Positions 23,052 through 31,881 of a stretch of 64,000 nucleotides of DNA are shown one piece after another (within the stretch, counting starts at the first letter, position 1; the number at the start of each line of letters is the position of its first letter). A program made the translations under genes and the position numbers. The notes beneath the pieces were generated by a model, which was not told the origin of the DNA, made no database searches, and was given only the letters and a program-made list of their open reading frames with translations. This DNA comes from an uncultured Odoribacter sp. (GTDB lineage Bacteria > Bacteroidota > Bacteroidia > Bacteroidales > Marinifilaceae), in assembly GCA_910588375.1 (NCBI GenBank), contig CAJUQA010000001.1:62001-126000 (forward strand), given 5' to 3'.

Positions 23052-23909
23052 ATGATGCGGGTTGAGATTGATGAAAATTCCGGATTTTGCACAGGGGTGG
23101 TAAATGCCATCTGTAAAGCGGAAGAGGAATTGAAAAAAGGGCCTCTTTACTGCATCGGGGACATCGTGCACAATAGCCGGGAAGTGGAACGTTTGCAGCA
23201 GAAAGGCTTGCAGACCATCGGGCACGAGGAATTTGAGGCATTGAAAAACTGCCGTGTCCTGTTTCGGGCTCACGGCGAACCGCCGGCTTCCTACATGAAA
23301 GCAAAAGAAAACGGCATCGAAATCATAGACGCATCCTGTCCCGTCGTATTAAACCTGCAGAAACGCATCCGCAAAGCTCATGAAGAAATAAGCCGGGCGG
23401 GTGGAAAGGTGGTTATATACGGAAAAAGAGGCCATGCGGAAGTGGTCGGATTGGTGGGACAGACAAACGGAGAAGCCATCGTTGTGGAAAACGAAACAGA
23501 CCTCGGTCAGATAGACTTCAGCCGTCCGGTGGTATTATTTTCCCAGACGACGAAAAGCCTGGAGGGCTTTCAAACCATTTCGGCGCTGATCCGTAAAAAG
23601 GGGGGTGATAAAGTCACCGTATATGATACCATTTGCCGGAAAGTGGCCAACCGCATTCCCCAGTTGAGAAATTTTGCAAAAATGCACGATGTTATTATTT
23701 TTGCGAGCGGAGAAAAAAGCTCTAACGGACGGCAATTGTACAGCGTGTGCCGGGACGTCAACAAGCGTACGTATTGGGTGCGGGGCGTGGAAGATATAAA
23801 GACTGAAATGTATGCGGGAGCGGAAAGCATCGGCATAAGCGGTGCCACTTCGACGCCGGGGTGGGTCATGGAAGAGATAAAAAAAGAACTATTGGGAAGA
23901 GAGGGATAG
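23052..23909 (+). CDS. ispH: 4-hydroxy-3-methylbut-2-enyl diphosphate reductase
   Basis: The ATG at 23052 (or 23055) after a GGAGGCGG ribosome-binding site is chosen; upstream in-frame starts lie inside cmk. The 285-residue product carries the three Cys that hold the Fe-S cluster: GFCTGVVNAI (residue about 13), DASCPVVLNL (about 97) and DTICRKVANR (about 195). It also has FRAHGEPP with the conserved His and the catalytic Glu region (QTNGEAIV), plus S-S-N and STPGWV at the end. It makes IPP and DMAPP, the last step of the MEP pathway. Confidence 0.95.
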   Translation: MMRVEIDENSGFCTGVVNAICKAEEELKKGPLYCIGDIVHNSREVERLQQKGLQTIGHEEFEALKNCRVLFRAHGEPPASYMKAKENGIEIIDASCPVVLNLQKRIRKAHEEISRAGGKVVIYGKRGHAEVVGLVGQTNGEAIVVENETDLGQIDFSRPVVLFSQTTKSLEGFQTISALIRKKGGDKVTVYDTICRKVANRIPQLRNFAKMHDVIIFASGEKSSNGRQLYSVCRDVNKRTYWVRGVEDIKTEMYAGAESIGISGATSTPGWVMEEIKKELLGREG

Positions 23910-23968
23910 GCAGAGAAGGGAATAGGACAAACAAGACATAAAAGAACAATAAATTTATACTACTTATT

Positions 23969-24952
23969 ATGGCAAAAATTAAAAGAATCGGAGTGCTTAC
24001 CTCCGGTGGGGATGCACCGGGAATGAACGCTGCCATTCGTGCAGTGGTCAGAGCTGCTATACACAACGGATGCGAAGCCTATGGCGTGTATGGCGGTTAC
24101 CAGGGATTGATTAACGGAGACATAAAAAGATTGAAATCCCATGATGTAAGCAACATTATACAGCGGGGAGGAACCATCTTGAAATCGGCTCGTAGTACGG
24201 AATTCCGGACACCGGAAGGAAGAACGAAAGCGGCTGGAGTCTTGCGTGAAAACAAAATCGACGCATTGGTTGTTATCGGTGGAGACGGTTCGTTCACCGG
24301 AGCCCGTTTGCTGATACAGGAACACGATATTCCTGTTGTTGGTATCCCGGGTACGATTGATAACGACCTCTACGGAACGGATTCGACCATCGGTTACGAC
24401 ACGGCAGTCAATACGGCCGTGGAAGCTGTGGATAAAATCAAAGACACGGCCAGTGCCCACAACCGTTTGTTCTTTGTGGAAGTCATGGGACGGGACGCCG
24501 GTTTCATCGCATTGCGTGTGGCCATTGCCACAGGCGCGGAAGCTGCTTTGGTGCCGGAAGTGGAAACAGACCTGACGGATTTGGAACACTTCATTGAAAA
24601 AGACTACGATCCGAATAAATCCAGCGGTATCGTGATAGTGGCCGAAGGTGAAAAAGAAGGCGGCGCCTACAGTGTTGCCAAAAAAGTGGCCGAGGCTCAT
24701 CCCGAATACGATATCCGGGTTTCTGTCTTGGGACACATGCAGAGAGGCGGATCGCCCTCCGCTTTTGACCGGGTATTGGCCAGCCAGTTGGGAGTTGCAG
24801 CTGTCGATGCTTTGATGGACGACCAGAAGAGCATCATGGTCGGAATCATGAACAAAGAAATAGTTCATATTCCGTTCAATAAAACAATCAAACATACCAA
24901 AGGGCTGAATCCGGAGTTATTGAATTTGGTTCGCGTTTTGACAACACGATAA
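23969..24952 (+). CDS. pfkA: ATP-dependent 6-phosphofructokinase
   Basis: A 327-residue glycolytic enzyme of the bacterial PfkA group: LTSGGDAPGMNAAIRAVV (ATP binding, about residues 10-27), GGDGSFTGA, the catalytic PGTIDNDLYGTD (about 127-138), EVMGRDAGFIAL and LGHMQRGGSPSAFDR for fructose 6-phosphate. The Gly after GGDG is the mark of ATP rather than PPi users. It is followed by a strong terminator. Confidence 0.96.
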   Translation: MAKIKRIGVLTSGGDAPGMNAAIRAVVRAAIHNGCEAYGVYGGYQGLINGDIKRLKSHDVSNIIQRGGTILKSARSTEFRTPEGRTKAAGVLRENKIDALVVIGGDGSFTGARLLIQEHDIPVVGIPGTIDNDLYGTDSTIGYDTAVNTAVEAVDKIKDTASAHNRLFFVEVMGRDAGFIALRVAIATGAEAALVPEVETDLTDLEHFIEKDYDPNKSSGIVIVAEGEKEGGAYSVAKKVAEAHPEYDIRVSVLGHMQRGGSPSAFDRVLASQLGVAAVDALMDDQKSIMVGIMNKEIVHIPFNKTIKHTKGLNPELLNLVRVLTTR

Positions 24953-24971
24953 ATGATAACTGAAATGAGTG

Positions 24972-25000
24972 AAAAGCCGGAGTTTCCTCCGGCTTTTTTT
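24972..25000 (+). terminator. Rho-independent terminator after pfkA
   Basis: A 9-bp stem (24974-24982 with 24987-24995, AAGCCGGAG/CTCCGGCTT) with a TTTC loop is followed by a T-run to 25000. Confidence 0.92.
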
Positions 25001-25073
25001 GGTGTGTGGACCTTATTTCCGGAGCCAATGAAAATTTCATGACGGGAAACAGGCATCACTTTCATAAAATACC

Positions 25074-25081
25074 TATTTTTG
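25074..25081 (+). promoter_or_regulatory. -7 element of priA
   Basis: TATTTTTG matches TAnnTTTG, 18 bp before the GTG start, giving a leader of about 10 nt. Confidence 0.45.
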
Positions 25082-25099
25082 AACAACAAATAAAACGGC

Positions 25100-27529
25100 G
25101 TGAAATTTGCAGATGTCATCGTGCCTTTGGCTGTCGAAGGTTTTTACACTTATTCCGTTCCTGCTGCACTGGAGAACGGGATAAGGGAAGGAACACTCGT
25201 GATTGTTCCCTTTGCGGGAAATAAAAAATACACCGCCCTGGTCTGCCGTGTCCATGAGACGGAACCTTCCGGATATAAAATCCGGGCGATAGAATCCGTC
25301 ATGGAGCGGGAAATATGTTTTTCCGCCACCCACCTCCGATTCTTATTATGGTTGAGTGAATACTACATGGCTTTTGCGGGAGATGTCTTGCGGGCGGCGC
25401 TTCCCGTTGTTTTTCGTCTGGAAAGTTTCACCTGCATAAGCCGGGAAGACACAGAGATAGATTTTGCGGAACTGACGGCCAACGAGCAATCCTTGCTTAA
25501 TTTTCTGCAACCCGGACAATATACGGCCTTGAAAGACATCGAGAAATCTTTGGGGGTGAAAAACTGTGTGGGAATCGTGCGCTCCTTGTTGGCGAAAGGC
25601 TATGTTCGGGTAAAAGAGACCATCGATGACGTATTCCGCGAAAAAACGGAGAAATGGATACGCTGGGCACGCCTCCGGAATGAGAATGAATTGGGGGAAC
25701 TCCTGGACGGCTTGAAAAGAGCCCCTGCACAATACGCTTTATTGTGTCGCTGGATAGAAGCGGGCGGGGAAGAGAAAAGCAAAACCGCATTCCTGGCAGA
25801 AACAGGAGCCTCACCGGCCGTTTTGAAAGCATTGTGCGACAAAGGCATATTGGCGATAGAGGAAAAACGCGTCAGCCGTCTCCGGGAAGAAGTGGGGGAA
25901 CCCGTGCTTTGCAACGCATTGTCCGAGCAGCAGGAAAAAGCCATGCAGGCCATCCGGGCGGAATTTGGAAAAAAAGATTGCGTTTTACTACAAGGCGTAA
26001 CCTCCTCTGGAAAAACCGAAGTATATATACACTTGATACAGGAAGCCATCCGGCAGGGCAAACAGGTATTGTATATGTTGCCGGAGATAGCCTTGACCGT
26101 ACAGATAATCAGACGCTTGCAGCGTGTATTCGGAGATACGGTCGGGATTTATCACTCCGGCATGCCCGATGCGATGAGGGCGGAATTGTGGAAAAAACAA
26201 TGCAGTGGGCAACCCTGTGCATTGATTTTGGGCGTCCGTTCCTCCATATTCCTGCCATTTCAGAATTTAGGATTAATCATCGTCGACGAAGAACACGACG
26301 GCTCCTATAAGCAGAAAGAACCCTCTCCCCGCTATCAGGCGCGCGATGCCGCCATCATGCTGGCTAAAATGCACGGGGCGAAAATCCTGCTGGGGTCGGC
26401 TACGCCCTCCTTCGAAAGCTACGAAAACGCCCGTTCGGGTAAATACGGATTCGTCACGCTCACACAGCGTTACGGGAACATCCGGATGCCTCAGCTGATA
26501 CTGGCGGATTTAGCGGAATACAGGCGGAAAAAGCTGATGAAAGGCGTATTTACGCCGGTATTATACGAAGAAATGAAAAAAGTGCTCGATGCCGGTATGC
26601 AGGTCATCCTTTTTCAGAACCGCAGGGGCTACTCCACCTATCTCCGGTGCGACCATTGCGGTGTCATCCTGAAATGCAAGCACTGTGATGTGAGCATGAC
26701 CTATTACAAACAGCGCGGAGTCATGAGCTGCCGCTATTGCGGTGCGCTCAGTCCGGTACAGGAAGTGTGCGGCTCTTGTGGAACCGGTCATTATAAAATA
26801 TGCACTCCCGGTACGGAGAAAATAGAAGAAGAAGTGACCCGCTTATTCCCCGGCGTGCGGGTGGCCCGTATGGACCTGGAGGTAATGAGCAGCAGAGCGC
26901 GCTACCGGGCTGTTATCGATGATTTCGAACAAGGGCGTATCCAGGTCTTGATAGGCACGCAGATGGTATCCAAAGGACTGGATTTTGAGCGGGTGAAACT
27001 GGTTGGGGTCATAGACGCCGACAGTATGATAAACTTCCCCGATTTCCGGGCGGAAGAACGGGCCTATTGTATGCTCATGCAAGTGAGCGGGCGGAGCGGG
27101 CGCAAAGGGGAGCAGGGAAAAGTGGTCATACAGACCGGAGAAGTGAAAAACCGGATATTCCCGATGCTGCAGTCTGCCGACTACGATTCCTTTTATACGG
27201 AACTGGCGGAAGAACGTCAGTTTTTTGCCTACCCGCCTTTTTGCCGGCTGATACGTGTCGAACTGCGCCACAAAGACGTGGGTGTTGTACGGAATGCGGC
27301 AAACCGCCTGGCGAGGGAATTGCGGGAAAGATTGGGGAAACGGGTATGCGGACCTGCTGTGCCGGAAGTGGGTAGAATAAACAACTTCTATCGCATACAC
27401 ATCTTATTGAAAATAGAATCCGGCGTCTCCTTCTCCAAAGTCAAACAACTTTTGAAAATGCAGTCCGGTGCACTTTTACAGATAAAAGAATATTCCGCCG
27501 TTCGTATCATTTGCGATGTAGACGCCTGA
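25100..27529 (+). CDS. priA: Primosomal protein N' (replication restart helicase)
   Basis: An 809-residue superfamily 2 helicase with a GTG start at 25100. It has an N-terminal 3'-DNA-binding domain (residues 1-100) and a winged helix. The helicase lobe carries Walker A GVTSSGKTE (about 300), Walker B DEEHDGSYKQ and motif III LLGSATPS. A zinc-binding insertion of CxxC pairs (CDHCG, CKHC, CRYCG, CGSCG, about 513-560) sits in the second lobe, which also carries GTQMVSKGLDF and QVSGRSGRKG. It reloads the replisome at stalled forks. The gene stands alone. Confidence 0.96.
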   Translation: MKFADVIVPLAVEGFYTYSVPAALENGIREGTLVIVPFAGNKKYTALVCRVHETEPSGYKIRAIESVMEREICFSATHLRFLLWLSEYYMAFAGDVLRAALPVVFRLESFTCISREDTEIDFAELTANEQSLLNFLQPGQYTALKDIEKSLGVKNCVGIVRSLLAKGYVRVKETIDDVFREKTEKWIRWARLRNENELGELLDGLKRAPAQYALLCRWIEAGGEEKSKTAFLAETGASPAVLKALCDKGILAIEEKRVSRLREEVGEPVLCNALSEQQEKAMQAIRAEFGKKDCVLLQGVTSSGKTEVYIHLIQEAIRQGKQVLYMLPEIALTVQIIRRLQRVFGDTVGIYHSGMPDAMRAELWKKQCSGQPCALILGVRSSIFLPFQNLGLIIVDEEHDGSYKQKEPSPRYQARDAAIMLAKMHGAKILLGSATPSFESYENARSGKYGFVTLTQRYGNIRMPQLILADLAEYRRKKLMKGVFTPVLYEEMKKVLDAGMQVILFQNRRGYSTYLRCDHCGVILKCKHCDVSMTYYKQRGVMSCRYCGALSPVQEVCGSCGTGHYKICTPGTEKIEEEVTRLFPGVRVARMDLEVMSSRARYRAVIDDFEQGRIQVLIGTQMVSKGLDFERVKLVGVIDADSMINFPDFRAEERAYCMLMQVSGRSGRKGEQGKVVIQTGEVKNRIFPMLQSADYDSFYTELAEERQFFAYPPFCRLIRVELRHKDVGVVRNAANRLARELRERLGKRVCGPAVPEVGRINNFYRIHILLKIESGVSFSKVKQLLKMQSGALLQIKEYSAVRIICDVDA

Positions 27530-27804
27530 GCCTATTAAATCCTTATGGTGTAACTGCCGGTCGTCAAAACATTCATTCTGCCTTATCCGACTTTATTATC
27601 CATTATCCAACCATTCAAAAACCACTTACAATCCATTTTAATGGAATATAAATGGTCGAAGAATGGGAAATAAATGGGATATGCTCCCAATAAACCCATA
27701 AAAACTCCTTAAATGGTATTATCGGAAGGGCCGGGTATACTTCATCACCGGATCGGGAATGACAACTCGGAGTTTTTCAATTTCAATGAGTTCTGTCAAT
27801 AGTA

Positions 27805-27860
27805 TTATTAGTAATAACTTTATTACTAATAATCTTATTACTAATAAAATTATTACTAAC
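27805..27860. repeat. Four-copy 15-bp palindromic array
   Basis: TTATTAsTAATAA starts at 27805, 27820, 27835 and 27850, exactly 15 bp apart. The first copy has G and the others C at the centre, and the last is cut to 11 bp. Each unit is a palindrome apart from the central base. It resembles an operator array; a similar set was not seen elsewhere in the window. Confidence 0.8.
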
Positions 27861-27926
27861 GATATCGCTACAGGCACCTGGTTTTGTATTATAACTTGTT
27901 TGTATTGTTATTGCATATTGGTGCGA

Positions 27927-27966
27927 TAGCGGACATATTATTTTTGAAGCGTTTAGCTTTATCCTG
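27927..27966 (+). repeat. Block shared with the 44.3-kb RNA
   Basis: ATAGCGGACATATT, then TTGAAGCGTTTAGCTTTATC, recurs at 44297-44336 with small indels. Here a TTG (27918-27920), an 18-bp spacer and TATTTTTG (27939-27946) form a good promoter inside the block, so the shared part may be promoter plus the first transcribed bases. Confidence 0.6.
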
Positions 27967-28000
27967 TTTTTTAGGAAGCTGGAAAATCAAAGAAATTTAT

Positions 28001-28008
28001 TAATTTTG
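28001..28008 (+). promoter_or_regulatory. -7 element of the 28097 gene
   Basis: TAATTTTG matches TAnnTTTG, 88 bp before the preferred start codon at 28097. Confidence 0.4.
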
Positions 28009-28096
28009 CCAAGGATAATTTACATTCCATCTTATTAGATTGGAATCTGGCTTTAATATATTTTTTATAATTTCCGATAATCCCTACCCCGTCATA

Positions 28097-29002
28097 ATGC
28101 GTTGTTACATATCTCTATTACTGTTCCTCATCTTTACTCTGGATTTTAACACGCATTGCATGGCGCAGGTATCGCAAGATGTTCCTGCTGATAGTTACGG
28201 CATGGTCAAAACCAATATGAAAGTGTCATATGACTATACCAATGGTTCTGTTTCCGATCATTTCAATGCCCGCGTGTCATATGAATTTTTTAAGAACCGG
28301 AGATTTACTCTTACAGCCAATACCAACTACAATTCACTGTATACGGATTTTTCCGCCGACGCTCTTCCTTCCGGTTATGACCCTCGACAGATGGAGATGA
28401 ACAAAACACATATCTATGGTCAGTTAGGGTTGTCTTGTTCATTCCGCAGTCGACTTTTCGGACGCCACTTTATGGCTTTTGGAATGATGTCAACCGACTG
28501 GGGTGACAGACGTTTCCAACGAGTATCAGGCATTGCAATGGGAGTTTTCATGCTGCGGGTCAACCGCAACACGCAATTCGGTATAGGTCCGCTTGTATTG
28601 CTGAATTCCACCTCCAAAGTGCCCGCATTTCTTGTGTTTATCTACCGCCATCGCTTTAATAACCGTTGGGCTGTCAATCTCTACGGCGGTATGTTCGGCC
28701 TCGATTATACTCCCACCACTTCCGACCTTATTACCATAGGTGGTGATATTGATGTGCGTTCGTTTTACTTTTGCCCGGGACATCCCGAGCTACCGGAAAG
28801 ATGCCGCTATACCAATACCAATTTTCGTCCCGGCATCAAATACAAACGCCGGCTTGCCACAAATTTTTATGGCGAGGTGCAAGGGGGCGTTATACTGAAA
28901 ATGTCAAGCCGCGTTACAGGGATTTCCGGCACCAAAAGATATTTCGACCTGCCCATGCCCACTCGTCCGTTCATCCAGTTCACTCTTAGTTATGCACGAT
29001 GA
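28097..29002 (+). CDS. Secreted beta-rich outer membrane protein (DUF6268-like)
   Basis: The ATG at 28097 is chosen because it gives a clean signal peptide (residues 1-24, CMAQ end); the frame is open back to 28040. The 301-residue product has alternating amphipathic strands ending in aromatic residues (for example MKVSYDYTNGS, RFTLTANTNYN, RWAVNLYGGMFGLDY) and ends FIQFTLSYAR, as outer membrane barrels do. It resembles the DUF6268 beta-barrel group, with limited certainty. It appears monocistronic. Confidence 0.65.
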   Translation: MRCYISLLLFLIFTLDFNTHCMAQVSQDVPADSYGMVKTNMKVSYDYTNGSVSDHFNARVSYEFFKNRRFTLTANTNYNSLYTDFSADALPSGYDPRQMEMNKTHIYGQLGLSCSFRSRLFGRHFMAFGMMSTDWGDRRFQRVSGIAMGVFMLRVNRNTQFGIGPLVLLNSTSKVPAFLVFIYRHRFNNRWAVNLYGGMFGLDYTPTTSDLITIGGDIDVRSFYFCPGHPELPERCRYTNTNFRPGIKYKRRLATNFYGEVQGGVILKMSSRVTGISGTKRYFDLPMPTRPFIQFTLSYAR

Positions 29003-29180
29003 GGCATAGCGTTATATTTCTCCGGCTTTTGTCTGCTTGATTGTTTCTTTGTTTTTTATCGGGCAAGACGCGTTCTATAGTTACGGTACGGGAGGACAGT
29101 ATAAACATGGTCCGGTGTATCCGGGATTAGTGTTTTTAACTTTTCAGGGGGCGGGCGTTTATTATGTGGGGGAGTTGCAT

Positions 29181-29188
29181 TATCTTTG
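29181..29188 (+). promoter_or_regulatory. -7 element of the 29217 gene
   Basis: TATCTTTG matches TAnnTTTG, 28 bp before the start codon at 29217. Confidence 0.45.
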
Positions 29189-29216
29189 TTTCCGTTAAAA
29201 CATAAGATGTGTAGTC

Positions 29217-29639
29217 ATGCGTGATTTTTTGATTCTGGTCGGCTTTTGTGTATTTACTTTTTTATTGGGGATGCGCCTGAAACGGCGGTTGGAGAAAAAG
29301 AAACCTCAGGAGGGGCAAATACGTATCCGTAAAAACCAACGTCCTAAAATGGCGGCTGGCGGGGAGGAGCCTCCTCTCGTCAGGGAGAGAAGGTTGAGGA
29401 GGGAGCGGCGCACCCATTATTTTACGGTGGTTTTGCTGTTTGTTTTGTTCGGATTGATGATTTTCATGATTCCGGCTTTGGTTACTGATTTATCCATGCC
29501 CGACAGGATACAGTATCCGCACTTTTTTTTACGTTGTTTTATTTTTGTATTCACTATTTATATTTTCGTTCTCGGATATGTAAAGGTGAGCCGGCGGATA
29601 AAGGAGCGCAGGGAAGAAAAACGGAATCCTCGGAAGTAA
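29217..29639 (+). CDS. Hypothetical inner membrane protein
   Basis: A 140-residue protein with three hydrophobic segments (residues 3-20, about 69-91, and 104-123) joined by a very basic region of about 45 residues rich in Arg and Lys (28-66). The C-terminus is also strongly basic. The charges suggest the loop and tail are cytoplasmic. It has its own -7 box and is separated by about 280 bp from the MoxR gene. No family is recognised. Confidence 0.6.
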   Translation: MRDFLILVGFCVFTFLLGMRLKRRLEKKKPQEGQIRIRKNQRPKMAAGGEEPPLVRERRLRRERRTHYFTVVLLFVLFGLMIFMIPALVTDLSMPDRIQYPHFFLRCFIFVFTIYIFVLGYVKVSRRIKERREEKRNPRK

Positions 29640-29802
29640 GATTTTAAAATACTGATAATCTTGCAATAGAAGGGAAGAACAGAGGAAACTCTGTATTGTG
29701 GACGAAGGATTTGCAGGGGAGGAGACAGAAAAAAGCGGAACAGGAAAGCAGAAAAATCCCTTTTTATTTTTGCAAAATCTTAAATTCGGCCTTAACGTTT
29801 TT

Positions 29803-29810
29803 TAAGTTTG
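29803..29810 (+). promoter_or_regulatory. -7 element of the MoxR/Bat operon
   Basis: TAAGTTTG matches TAnnTTTG, 107 bp before the MoxR start; another candidate, TATTTTTG, lies at 29765-29772. Confidence 0.45.
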
Positions 29811-29917
29811 CAAATTTAACACTTGAATGGATTCGGAGTAATTTTGATAGCATAAAAGAAATCGGGAGAGAAGAAGAGACGATTTATTGAAAATAATATA
29901 TAACTAATACTATATTT

Positions 29918-30913
29918 ATGATGAATACGGTTGATATCAAGGTTTTGAATGATCGCATACAGCAGGAAAGCTCGTTTGTCGATATGATCAACATGGAGAT
30001 GAATAAAGTCATCGTCGGTCAGAAACATCTGGTGGAAGGACTTTTGATCGGTCTATTGTCCGACGGGCATATATTGTTGGAAGGTGTGCCCGGATTGGCA
30101 AAGACGTTGGCCATCAATACGCTGGCAACAACGATAGATGCTAAATTCAGTCGTATCCAGTTCACGCCCGACCTCTTGCCGGCGGATGTCTTGGGTACAT
30201 TGATTTATTCACAAAAAAAGGAAGAGTTTGTCGTGAAACACGGTCCCATATTCGCCAACTTTATCCTGGCCGATGAAATCAACCGTGCTCCGGCAAAAGT
30301 GCAGTCGGCTCTGCTCGAAGCCATGCAGGAACGCCAGGTGACGATCGGGGAGATGACCTACCGTTTGCAGGAGCCGTTCCTGGTGATGGCAACACAGAAC
30401 CCGATAGAGCAGGAAGGTACGTATCCGCTGCCCGAAGCACAGGTGGACCGTTTCATGCTGAAAGTAGTCATTGAATATCCGAAAAAAGAGGAGGAAAAAA
30501 TGATTGTTCAGCAGAATCTGGAAAAATCCTTCCCCAAGGCCAACACCATTCTGAAACCGGCCGACATTGTTAAAGCCCGGGAAGTGGTGAAAGATGTGTA
30601 TATGGACGAAAAGATAGAGAAATACATCATTGATATTGTCTTTGCCACCCGTTTTCCCGGTGACAACGGTCTGGAGAAATTCACCAGCATGATTGCCTAC
30701 GGAGGTTCGCCCCGTGCCAGCATCAGTCTGGCAAAAGCCGCCAAGGCATATGCCTTTATCAAGCGGAGAGGATATGTTATCCCCGAGGACGTGCGTGCCG
30801 TGTGTCCGGACGTATTGCGCCACCGTATCGGATTGACCTATGAGGCGGAAGCCAACAACATCACCAGCGAGGACATCATCAACGAAGTATTGAACACGGT
30901 TGAAGTGCCTTAG
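29918..30913 (+). CDS. MoxR-family AAA+ ATPase
   Basis: A 331-residue AAA+ ATPase with Walker A LEGVPGLAKTL (about residues 53-63), Walker B with the MoxR insert LADEINRAPAKVQSALLEAM, sensor 1 VMATQNPIEQEGTYPLPEAQ and the arginine finger VDRF. The C-terminal lid contains GGSPRASISL. MoxR ATPases act with VWA proteins to mature or assemble envelope complexes. First gene of the Bat (Bacteroides aerotolerance) operon. Confidence 0.93.
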   Translation: MMNTVDIKVLNDRIQQESSFVDMINMEMNKVIVGQKHLVEGLLIGLLSDGHILLEGVPGLAKTLAINTLATTIDAKFSRIQFTPDLLPADVLGTLIYSQKKEEFVVKHGPIFANFILADEINRAPAKVQSALLEAMQERQVTIGEMTYRLQEPFLVMATQNPIEQEGTYPLPEAQVDRFMLKVVIEYPKKEEEKMIVQQNLEKSFPKANTILKPADIVKAREVVKDVYMDEKIEKYIIDIVFATRFPGDNGLEKFTSMIAYGGSPRASISLAKAAKAYAFIKRRGYVIPEDVRAVCPDVLRHRIGLTYEAEANNITSEDIINEVLNTVEVP

Positions 30914-30969
30914 TCGAAAATCCCTTGGCGGACGGCTTATTTTTTGACTTCAACTTTTCGTTTTATATT

Positions 30970-31839
30970 ATGGAAACATCGGAATTACTAAAACGGGTAA
31001 GGAAAATAGAGATAAAGACGAGGGGATTGTCCAGCAACATATTTGCGGGAGAATACCATTCGGCCTTTAAAGGGAGGGGAATGACCTTCAGCGAGGTGCG
31101 CGAATACCAATATGGGGACGATGTCCGGAATATCGACTGGAATGTGACGGCACGTCATAACCGGCCTTATATCAAAGTATTTGAGGAAGAGCGGGAATTG
31201 ACGGTGATGCTGCTGATTGATGTCAGCGGTTCCCGGAATTTCGGGACGGTCTCCAAGCTGAAAAAGAATCAGATTACGGAGATTGCCGCTGTGATTGCTT
31301 TTTCCGCCATTCAGAACAATGATAAAATCGGCGTTATCTTCTTTTCCGATAAAATCGAAAAGTTTATCCCGCCCAAAAAGGGAAGAACCCATATCCTTCA
31401 CATCATCCGGGAACTGATTGACTTTTATCCCGAGGAGAAACAGACCAATATCGCCGCTGCGCTGGAATATCTGACCAATTCGATAAAAAAACGCTGTACC
31501 TGTTTCCTCCTTTCCGATTTTATCGATGACCACAGTTTTGAACACGCCTTGTCTATCGCCAACCGTAAGCACGATGTGGTGGCTTTGCGGGTGTACGACC
31601 GTCGGGAAGAGGAATTGCCGCCGGTTGGGCTGATGTACCTGACGGATGCGGAAACGGGCGAGAGTATGTGGGTCGACACGTCCGACAGGACTTTGCGGGA
31701 AAACTACCGGAAATATGCCTTCATCGAACAGAAGAAGCTGACGGACATTTTCAAGCGTTCGGGAGTCGATGTGGCCCACATCCGTTCGGACGAAGATTAC
31801 GTCCGGGCATTGATTACCCTTTTCAAAAAAAGAGGATAG
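30970..31839 (+). CDS. DUF58 protein (VWA-like)
   Basis: The start at 30970 (METSELLKRVRKIEIKTRGL) is preferred over 30925, which lacks family similarity. The 289-residue product has the DUF58 signature GEYHSAFKGRGMTFSEVREY, then Y-G-D-D-V-R-N-I-D-W-N-V-T-A-R (about 25-60) and a VWA-like fold with LLIDVSGSRNFG. It is cytoplasmic and the usual partner of MoxR. It lies between MoxR and the Bat envelope genes. Confidence 0.9.
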   Translation: METSELLKRVRKIEIKTRGLSSNIFAGEYHSAFKGRGMTFSEVREYQYGDDVRNIDWNVTARHNRPYIKVFEEERELTVMLLIDVSGSRNFGTVSKLKKNQITEIAAVIAFSAIQNNDKIGVIFFSDKIEKFIPPKKGRTHILHIIRELIDFYPEEKQTNIAAALEYLTNSIKKRCTCFLLSDFIDDHSFEHALSIANRKHDVVALRVYDRREEELPPVGLMYLTDAETGESMWVDTSDRTLRENYRKYAFIEQKKLTDIFKRSGVDVAHIRSDEDYVRALITLFKKRG

Positions 31840-31881
31840 ATAAGGAAATTTAAGCGGAAAAGTTGCAATAAACCATCAGTC

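Larger units (their letters stand above)
27530..28000. other. Intergenic region with palindromic array and shared block
   Basis: About 470 bp without a convincing ORF between priA and a secreted beta-rich protein. It contains a four-copy 15-bp palindromic array (27805-27860) and a segment of about 40 bp (27927-27966) related to 44297-44336. Confidence 0.6.

Noticed and set aside
25600..26061. Antisense ORFs in priA and other core genes
   Set aside because: They are shadows of strongly coding genes in other frames.
29696..29890. 64-codon ORF before the MoxR gene
   Set aside because: It has no protein features and covers the probable promoter region at 29765-29810.
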